From an uncultured Lysobacteraceae bacterium (GTDB taxonomy: Bacteria > Pseudomonadota > Gammaproteobacteria > Xanthomonadales > Rhodanobacteraceae): a stretch of DNA of 20,115 nt. A program made the position numbers and the translations under genes. The stretch spans positions 1 through 20,115 of the forward strand of contig CAMLLF010000004.1 of NCBI GenBank assembly GCA_946480705.1. Reading direction: 5' to 3'. Below the pieces are notes generated by a model. The model was not told where the DNA came from. It made no database searches and worked only from the letters and a program-made list of their open reading frames with translations. Within the stretch, counting starts at the first letter, position 1. Every line of letters starts with the position of its first letter. Of the stretch, positions 15,247-20,115 are shown in pieces.

Positions 15247-15260
15247 CGGTCGAAATCCCG

Positions 15261-15287
15261 ACATCCGGGCAAGAAAAACCCGGATGT
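15261..15287. other. perfect 9-bp hairpin with A-rich loop
   Basis: ACATCCGGG (15261-15269) and CCCGGATGT (15279-15287) pair perfectly around a 9-base loop containing AAAAA. It sits between two CAGCGAACG copies in the gap between pyrF and the lipoprotein gene. It lacks a T run after the stem on either strand. Confidence 0.5.
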
Positions 15288-15337
15288 TCTCAGCGAACGA
15301 TCCGGGCGAATCCGGCAGAACCGGAGGGGGAATCGCA

Positions 15338-15412
15338 ATGTCGGGCGCGGTCGGCTATGTCTGGAGTTATTGCCGCGTCTGGTTCAGGTACGGCGTGCAT
15401 CGTACTGGCTGA
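15338..15412 (+). CDS. possible 24-codon small gene with strong ribosome site
   Basis: GGAGGGGGA ends 5 bases before the ATG at 15338. The frame encodes 24 residues (MSGAVGYVWSYCRVWF then RYGVHRTG) rich in Tyr, Trp, Phe and Val, which could be a small membrane-associated peptide. It is the only plus-strand signal in the 342-base gap. No homologue is recognised, no promoter is clear, and chance is a serious alternative. Confidence 0.25.
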   Translation: MSGAVGYVWSYCRVWFRYGVHRTG

Positions 15413-15444
15413 ATCGACTTAATGCAATACCTCACAATGCGCGC

Positions 15445-15474
15445 TTCAATTTATTGAATCTGAAATAGATTTCA
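15445..15474. repeat. two adjacent AT-rich palindromes downstream of pyrF
   Basis: TTCAATTTATTGAA (15445-15458) and TGAAATAGATTTCA (15461-15474) are each perfect 6+2+6 palindromes, with centres 16 bases apart. They lie in an AT-rich island within GC-rich surroundings, 35 bases beyond the pyrF stop. Their form resembles a double operator, but no gene start is adjacent. Confidence 0.5.
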
Positions 15475-15508
15475 TCCGCCACCGTGCGGCCGGAACCGAC
15501 TCGTCCGT

Positions 15509-16222
15509 TCACCGTGCGAGCGTGTCGGCGATGGTCTGCTGCATCGCGAGCGCGGCGGCGCGCGGATCGGCCGCGTTCCGGATCGGCCGGCCCACGACGA
15601 TGTAGTCGGCGCCCGCGGCGAACGCCTGGGCGACGTCGAGCGTGCGTTTCTGGTCGTCGCTGTTGCCGATCGGCCGGATTCCCGGGCACACCGTGATCAG
15701 CGCGTGGTCGACCTCGCGCCGCAGCGCCGGCACTTCGAGGCCCGACGACACGACGCCGTCGCAGCCCGCGGCCAATGCCGCCTTGGCGCGCGACAGCACG
15801 AGCTGCTCCGGATCGACGCGGAAGCCGAGGTCGTCGAGATCGTGCTGGTCGAGACTGGTCAGCGCGGTCACGGCGAGCAGGCGGATGTCGCCCTTGACCG
15901 CCGCCGCGGCGCGCATCATCCCGTCGTTGCCATGAATCGTGCAGAAGTACACCGGATAGCGCGTGAGTCCCTTGACCGCCGACGCGACAGTCGCGGGAAC
16001 GTCGAAGAACTTCAGGTCGACGAAGATCTTCTTGCCGCGCGCGGCGAGATCGCCGAGCACGGCGAAATAGTCGCCGCTGGTCAGGAGTTCCATGCCGATC
16101 TTGTAGAAAGTCACCGCGTCGTCGAGGCGGTCGACCCACTCCATGGCCTCGGCGCGAGTCGGCACGTCGAGCGCGAAGATCAGGCGGTCGCGCGGGTCGA
16201 TGTTCTTGCGGGCATAGTTCAT
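15509..16222 (-). CDS. pyrF: orotidine 5'-phosphate decarboxylase
   Basis: PyrF converts orotidine monophosphate to UMP, the last step of pyrimidine nucleotide synthesis. The 237-residue TIM-barrel protein has LIFALDVPTRAEA, FYKIGMELLTSGD, the catalytic Lys/Asp motif FVDLKFFDVPATVA, HGNDGMMRAA, a TVCPGIRPIGNSDDQKRT loop and YIVVGRPIRNAADP. The ATG at 16222 has GGAG 8 bases upstream. It starts 5 bases after the stop of the acid phosphatase lipoprotein gene, so both are probably one operon. Confidence 0.96.
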   Translation of the reverse strand: MNYARKNIDPRDRLIFALDVPTRAEAMEWVDRLDDAVTFYKIGMELLTSGDYFAVLGDLAARGKKIFVDLKFFDVPATVASAVKGLTRYPVYFCTIHGNDGMMRAAAAVKGDIRLLAVTALTSLDQHDLDDLGFRVDPEQLVLSRAKAALAAGCDGVVSSGLEVPALRREVDHALITVCPGIRPIGNSDDQKRTLDVAQAFAAGADYIVVGRPIRNAADPRAAALAMQQTIADTLAR

Positions 16223-16227
16223 GACAG

Positions 16228-17115
16228 TCACTCCGTGCGCAGCGCGTCGCGGCGGATCTGGTGTTTCACCGGCGCCTCGGCACCGCGCTGGTTGCCGAGT
16301 AGCGCACTGTCCCAGGAGCCGTAGGTCGGATTCGGCAGCATGAACCAGCGCTCGCCGAACCAGTTCGCGTAGGGCTTCGCGGCTTCCGCGCGCGCGGCGA
16401 CCGTGTTGTTGTCGACGTCGATGAAATCGCCGAGCTGGTCGCCGACGAGTGCGAGCACGCGATAGCGCCGGCCGATCAGCTCGCGCCGGCAGCCCTTGTC
16501 GCTGCCGCTCGCTTCGCAGCCCTCGACGACGGTGCCGAGGCCGAGAAACACCGTTTCCTTCTCGGCCACCGGAAAGCCGGCGCCGCGCAGGTTCGCGAGC
16601 GTCGCCTCGTTCAGATGCTGCGCGCGGTTGGTCAGATAGAACACGGTAACGCCCTTGGCCGCCGCGGCCTGAGCGAATTCCAGCGCGCCGGGCAGTGCGA
16701 GCGCGCGCTGCTCGCGACACCACTGGTCCCAGCTGTATTCGTCGAATTCCTTGCCGTCGCGGATCAGCCGCGCCTGATACGGCGAATTGTCGAGCACCGT
16801 TTCGTCGACATCGACGATGACGGCGGGCTTGAGTCCGCGCGCGGGCTTCTTGCGTTCCGATTTCGGCAGCGCATCCCAGTCTTTCTGTTTGAGCGCGAGG
16901 GTGATCTGCCGCGTCGCCTGCGCGTAGATGCCGCGATAGGCCATGTCGTGTTCGACGGTGCCCTGCGCCCAGAGCGTCGCGTTGAGATTGGTTTCCGCGT
17001 AGGTCAGCGGCGGCGGCCTGGGCGCTTCCGGCGCGGCGGGTGCGGGTGCGCGGCTCGGCGACGCAGCGCAGCCGGCGAGCAGCAGCAGGAACGGCAAAGG
17101 GGCGAAGCGGGTCAT
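16228..17115 (-). CDS. class C acid phosphatase / 5'-nucleotidase lipoprotein, e(P4) family
   Basis: Members of this HAD-superfamily group are lipoproteins that remove phosphate from nucleotides outside the cytoplasm so nucleosides can be taken up. The 295-residue protein has a lipobox (LLAGC, Cys16), a Pro/Ala linker, and the catalytic DVDETVLDNS motif (Asp102, Asp104). HAD motif II is VFYLTNR, and the acidic motif is VGDQLGDF near residues 224-231. A Cys-containing stretch between residues 200 and 209 (GCEASGSDKGCRREL) could form a local disulfide and is not a feature I recognise from the family. It is followed closely by pyrF. Being upstream of a pyrimidine gene fits a nucleotide role. Confidence 0.93.
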   Translation of the reverse strand: MTRFAPLPFLLLLAGCAASPSRAPAPAAPEAPRPPPLTYAETNLNATLWAQGTVEHDMAYRGIYAQATRQITLALKQKDWDALPKSERKKPARGLKPAVIVDVDETVLDNSPYQARLIRDGKEFDEYSWDQWCREQRALALPGALEFAQAAAAKGVTVFYLTNRAQHLNEATLANLRGAGFPVAEKETVFLGLGTVVEGCEASGSDKGCRRELIGRRYRVLALVGDQLGDFIDVDNNTVAARAEAAKPYANWFGERWFMLPNPTYGSWDSALLGNQRGAEAPVKHQIRRDALRTE

Positions 17116-17197
17116 CGCGGACTCCGGCAGTGCGAGAGGTCGGCGATTCTAGCGAGGATCGGCGACGCCGGCCGCGCTGCGGCGCGGCCCGCGCCGC

Positions 17198-19177
17198 TCA
17201 ATCGGCCAGCAGGCTCGCCAGGCGCGCCAGATGCGAGGCGGCGACATCCTTCTTCGCCTGCGCGTCCTGTTCGGCGTCGCGGCCGTCCCAATGCAGGTCG
17301 TCGGCGGGAATCTCGCTGAGGAACCGGCTCGGATCGTTCTTCATGACCTCGCCGAAGCGCCGCGAGCGTGCCGCGTAGCTCAGGCACAGCCGTTCCTTCG
17401 CGCGCGTGATGCCGACGTACATGAGGCGGCGTTCCTCATCGAGCCGTCCTTCCTCGATGCTGCCTTCGTGCGGCAGCTGGCCGTCCTCGACGCCGACGAT
17501 GAAGACGAAACGGAATTCCAGCCCCTTCGCGCCGTGCAAGGTCATCAGCCGCACCGAGTTACCCGGATCGTCGCGGTCCGAATGCGTCAGCAGTGCGAGC
17601 TGCGCGGCGAGGTCGCCGGCGCTGGTCGCGCTCTTCTGCATCGCGCGGAACCATTCGGCGAGTTCGGTCAGGTTGTCCAGGCGCCGCTGGCGCGCGGCCG
17701 GATCCTTGATCTCGGCGACGAGGTGTTCGGCATAGCGCGTGCGGCGGATCAGTTCCTCGACGAGGTCCGCTGCGCTGACCTGCCGCGACTGCGCGCGCAG
17801 CGAGGCGATCAGGTCGGCAAACCCCGCGAGCGAGGAGGCCGAGCGCGGCGCGAGCTGCCTGAGCACACCGTCGCTCTGTGCGGCCTCGAGCAGCGATGCG
17901 TGGCGCTGCTGGGCGAGTTCGCCGAGTTTCTCCAGCGTCGTAGCGCCGACGTCCCTTCGTGGAATATTCGCAATTCGCAAGAATGCGGAATCGTCGTCGG
18001 GATTGGAGATCAGGCGAAGATAGGCCAGCACGTCCTTGACCTCGCCGCGGTCGAGGAACGCCGTGCCGCCGCTGATGTGGTACGGCACGCGCGCGAGGCG
18101 CAACGCCTTCTCGAGCGCGCGCGATTGATGATTGCCGCGATACAGAATCGCGAAGTCCATCCACTTGGCCTGGTTCTTCTCGGCCAGATGCGCGATGTCG
18201 GCGGCGACGCGTTCGGCTTCGTGCTCGCTGTCCTTGCACTCCATCACGCGGATCGGCGGACCGTCGGGGAGTTCGCTGAACAGCTGCTTCAGATGCTTGT
18301 GCGGATTGTTGGCGATGAGCTGGTTCGCTGCGCGCAGGATGCGCTTGGCGCAGCGGTAGTTCTGCTCGAGCTTCACGACCTTGAGGCTCGGATAGTCGCG
18401 AGCGAGATCGTCGAGATTCTCCGGATTCGCGCCGCGCCAGGCGTAGATCGACTGGTCGTCGTCGCCGACCGCCGTGAACGCGCCGCGCGGCCCGCAAAGA
18501 TTGCGGATCAGGCGGTACTGCGCCGAGTTCGTGTCCTGGTATTCGTCGACGAGCAGATAGCGGATGCGTTCCTGCCAGGCGTCGCGCGTTTCCTTGTCCT
18601 GTTCGAGCAGCATCAGCGGCAGGCGGATCAGGTCGTCGAAGTCGACAGCGTTGAACGCCGCGAGCCGCTTCTGGTAGCCCTCGTAGAGCTGCGCGGCTTC
18701 GAGTTCGCGCGGACTGCGCGCCGCGGCGAGCGCCTGTGCCGGATCCAGGCCGTTGTTCTTGGCCGTGGAAACGAGATTGCGCAGCGCCCAGAGCTGATCG
18801 GACTTCAGCGCCTTCGGCAGCAGGTCCTTGATGATGGACTCGCCGTCGTCCGCGTCCAGGATGGAGAAGCCGCGCTTGAGGCCGAGCTTCGCGTGTTCGA
18901 TCTGCAGGAATTTCAGGCCCATCGCGTGAAACGTGCAGACGGTCAGGTCGCCCGCCGCCTCGTTGGACACGAGCTTGCCGACGCGTTCGCGCATTTCGCG
19001 CGCGGCCTTGTTCGTGAACGTGATCGCGGCGATCTTCTTGGCGGCGATGTTCCGGCGCGTGACGAGGTGGGCGATCTTCTGCGTGATGACGCTGGTCTTG
19101 CCCGAGCCGGCGCCGGCGAGGACGAGCAGCGGACCGTCGCAGTAGTCGACGGCGGCGCGTTGAGCGGGATTGAGCAT
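17198..19177 (-). CDS. rep: ATP-dependent DNA helicase Rep (UvrD/Rep superfamily 1)
   Basis: Rep is a 3'-5' DNA helicase that helps replication forks pass obstacles. The 659-residue protein carries the superfamily 1 motifs in order: Walker A AGAGSGKT (residues 21-28), [10 protein letters not shown], Walker [12 protein letters not shown] (211-221), [19 protein letters not shown], and [14 protein letters not shown] and [13 protein letters not shown] near the C-terminus. [40 protein letters not shown] and the overall length favour Rep over UvrD or PcrA. The ATG at 19177 gives [10 protein letters not shown], which aligns with the start of E. coli Rep. An 82-base gap separates it from the downstream acid phosphatase gene. 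Confidence 0.95.
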   Translation of the reverse strand: MLNPAQRAAVDYCDGPLLVLAGAGSGKTSVITQKIAHLVTRRNIAAKKIAAITFTNKAAREMRERVGKLVSNEAAGDLTVCTFHAMGLKFLQIEHAKLGLKRGFSILDADDGESIIKDLLPKALKSDQLWALRNLVSTAKNNGLDPAQALAAARSPRELEAAQLYEGYQKRLAAFNAVDFDDLIRLPLMLLEQDKETRDAWQERIRYLLVDEYQDTNSAQYRLIRNLCGPRGAFTAVGDDDQSIYAWRGANPENLDDLARDYPSLKVVKLEQNYRCAKRILRAANQLIANNPHKHLKQLFSELPDGPPIRVMECKDSEHEAERVAADIAHLAEKNQAKWMDFAILYRGNHQSRALEKALRLARVPYHISGGTAFLDRGEVKDVLAYLRLISNPDDDSAFLRIANIPRRDVGATTLEKLGELAQQRHASLLEAAQSDGVLRQLAPRSASSLAGFADLIASLRAQSRQVSAADLVEELIRRTRYAEHLVAEIKDPAARQRRLDNLTELAEWFRAMQKSATSAGDLAAQLALLTHSDRDDPGNSVRLMTLHGAKGLEFRFVFIVGVEDGQLPHEGSIEEGRLDEERRLMYVGITRAKERLCLSYAARSRRFGEVMKNDPSRFLSEIPADDLHWDGRDAEQDAQAKKDVAASHLARLASLLAD

Positions 19178-19274
19178 GGCGTGGGCATCGCAGGTCGGCG
19201 GCTGCGCCGGCGACGGCACAGGGCTGCCTATTCTGCCCGCGGCGGCGGCGCGCTCAAAGTCTTGCGTCTGCCGC

Positions 19275-19280
19275 TATCAT
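19275..19280 (+). promoter_or_regulatory. -10 box for tdk
   Basis: TATCAT preceded by GC lies exactly 26 bases before the tdk ATG, the same spacing as for ttcA and the DUF465 gene. The -35 region is not convincing. Confidence 0.4.
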
Positions 19281-19306
19281 GCCCACCCGCCCGCGCACCA
19301 CCGACC

Positions 19307-19927
19307 ATGGCCAAGCTCTACTTCTACTACTCGGCCATGAACGCCGGGAAGACCACGACCTTGCTGCAGAGCGCGCACAACTATCACGAGCGCGGCATGC
19401 GCACGCTGATCTACACGCCGCGCCTGGACAACCGCTACGGCGAAGGCGTCGTCGCATCGCGCATCGGACTCAAGGCCAGCGGGCGCATCTTCGAGCGCGA
19501 CGACGATCTGTTCGCCATGACGCGCGCCGATGTCGAATCCCGCGGCGCGCTGAACTGCGTGCTCGTCGACGAGGCCCAGTTCCTGACCAAGGCGCAGGTC
19601 TGGCAGCTCACCGAAATCGTCGATGCGCTGAACGTTCCCGTGCTCGCCTACGGCCTGCGCACCGACTTCCGCGGCGAACTGTTCGAAGGCAGCCAGTACC
19701 TGCTGGCCTGGGCCGATTCGTTCACCGAGATCAAGACGATCTGCCACACCGGCCGCAAGGCCACGATGGTGGTGCGCGTCGACGAGCACGGCCGCGCCGT
19801 GACGCAGGGGCCGCAGGTCCAGATCGGCGGCAACGACCGCTACGTCTCGGTCAGCCGCGCGGAGTTCAAGAAGATCACGAGCGGCGAAGGCCGCATCGAG
19901 CTGCAGCAGCCCGAATTGCCGCTCTGA
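19307..19927 (+). CDS. tdk: thymidine kinase (type II, TK1-like), zinc ligands largely lost
   Basis: Thymidine kinase phosphorylates thymidine to dTMP in pyrimidine salvage. The 206-residue protein has the P-loop SAMNAGKT (residues 9-16), the [13 protein letters not shown] segment, [15 protein letters not shown] and [13 protein letters not shown], all typical of the TK1-like family. E. coli Tdk has a C-x-C (ICHCG) and a C-x-x-H (VCRKH) that form a zinc site. Here these positions read ICHTG (Cys146, Thr148) and VSRAE (Ser183, Glu186), so three of the four ligands are replaced. The ATG at 19307 has no visible Shine-Dalgarno sequence; the GCTATCAT box upstream supports the position. The stop is one base from the convergent OmpA-family gene. 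Confidence 0.96.
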   Translation: MAKLYFYYSAMNAGKTTTLLQSAHNYHERGMRTLIYTPRLDNRYGEGVVASRIGLKASGRIFERDDDLFAMTRADVESRGALNCVLVDEAQFLTKAQVWQLTEIVDALNVPVLAYGLRTDFRGELFEGSQYLLAWADSFTEIKTICHTGRKATMVVRVDEHGRAVTQGPQVQIGGNDRYVSVSRAEFKKITSGEGRIELQQPELPL

Positions 19928-19928
19928 G

Positions 19929-20115
19929 TCACTGCTTGACGAGCTCGACGCGCCGGTTCTTCGCGCGGCCGGCCTCGTCCGCATTGCTCGCGATCGGCGC
20001 GCCGCTGCCCAGACCCTGCGCGAGCAGCCGGTCGGCCGCGATGCCGTAGTTGCCGCTCAGCGCGGCGACGACCGCGTCGGCACGCTTTTTGGACAATTCC
20101 ATATTGTAGGCTGCG
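19929..20115 (-). CDS. OmpA-family C-terminal peptidoglycan-binding domain, 5' part outside window
   Basis: Only the last 61 residues are present. They contain AAYNMELSKKRADAV, NYGIAADRLLAQGLG, PIASNADEAGRAKNRRVELV, which is the second half of the OmpA-like domain. The Asn and Arg of the NRRVEL motif belong to the diaminopimelate-binding surface that ties outer-membrane proteins to peptidoglycan. The N-terminal part is beyond the right edge, so it could be OmpA, a Pal-like lipoprotein or another protein ending in this domain. The gene converges on tdk. Confidence 0.92.
   Translation of the reverse strand, partial: AAYNMELSKKRADAVVAALSGNYGIAADRLLAQGLGSGAPIASNADEAGRAKNRRVELVKQ

Noticed and set aside
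17231..19306. Long plus-strand open frame running opposite rep into tdk, suggesting a fusion protein
   Set aside because: Only the last 206 codons match a known family (Tdk); the rest mirrors the rep coding strand.
1..20115. tRNA, rRNA, CRISPR arrays, insertion sequences, prophage or integron features
   Set aside because: No cloverleaf T-loop signatures, spaced direct repeats, transposase or integrase motifs were seen on either strand.

Overview
The window is about 20 kb of GC-rich, gene-dense chromosome that looks like core housekeeping DNA of a gammaproteobacterium, most likely of the Xanthomonadales/Rhodanobacteraceae type. This is inferred from the gene families present: PlsB, RdgC, TtcA, Rep, TatABC, a YdcH-like DUF465 protein, and an IPTL-CTERM-like surface protein. 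I see no tRNA, rRNA, CRISPR array, insertion sequence or prophage, and no obvious new multi-gene system. The points worth a second look are local oddities inside ordinary genes and between them.

Layout: (1) 1-1420, plus strand: the 3' end of a GspE/PilB-type secretion ATPase, then a class I glutamine amidotransferase. (2) 1421-1613: an intergenic stretch with three hairpins, including terminators facing both ways. (3) 1614-5068, minus strand: read from high to low coordinates, an exported protein with a C-terminal sorting-like tail, a YSC84/SYLF protein, tatA-tatB-tatC and a small ribbon-helix-helix protein. TatC keeps its family sequence only up to about residue 213 and then ends in an unrelated polar tail, so transmembrane helix 6 is missing. 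(4) 5223-7158, plus strand: ferrochelatase overlapping an alpha/beta hydrolase. (5) 7145-9836, minus strand: a YgjP-like metallopeptidase, rdgC and ttcA. (6) 9955-10158, plus strand: a DUF465 protein, meeting an NhaC-type antiporter (minus) tail to tail with overlap. (7) 11598-15166, minus strand: plsB and a lipoprotein. (8) 15167-15508: a 342-base intergenic stretch with a promoter, REP-like and other hairpins, a possible 24-codon gene and two adjacent palindromes. (9) 15509-19177, minus strand: pyrF, an e(P4)-family acid phosphatase lipoprotein and rep helicase. (10) 19307-19927, plus strand: thymidine kinase, one base from the convergent stop of a partial OmpA-family gene that runs off the right edge.

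Together the genes cover protein export (Tat, secretion ATPase), heme synthesis, phospholipid synthesis (PlsB), pyrimidine synthesis and salvage (PyrF, e(P4) phosphatase, Tdk), tRNA thiolation (TtcA), DNA maintenance (Rep, RdgC) and ion homeostasis (NhaC). Several promoters share a GCTA-type -10 box. For ttcA, the DUF465 gene and tdk this box lies exactly 26 bases before a start codon that has no visible Shine-Dalgarno sequence.
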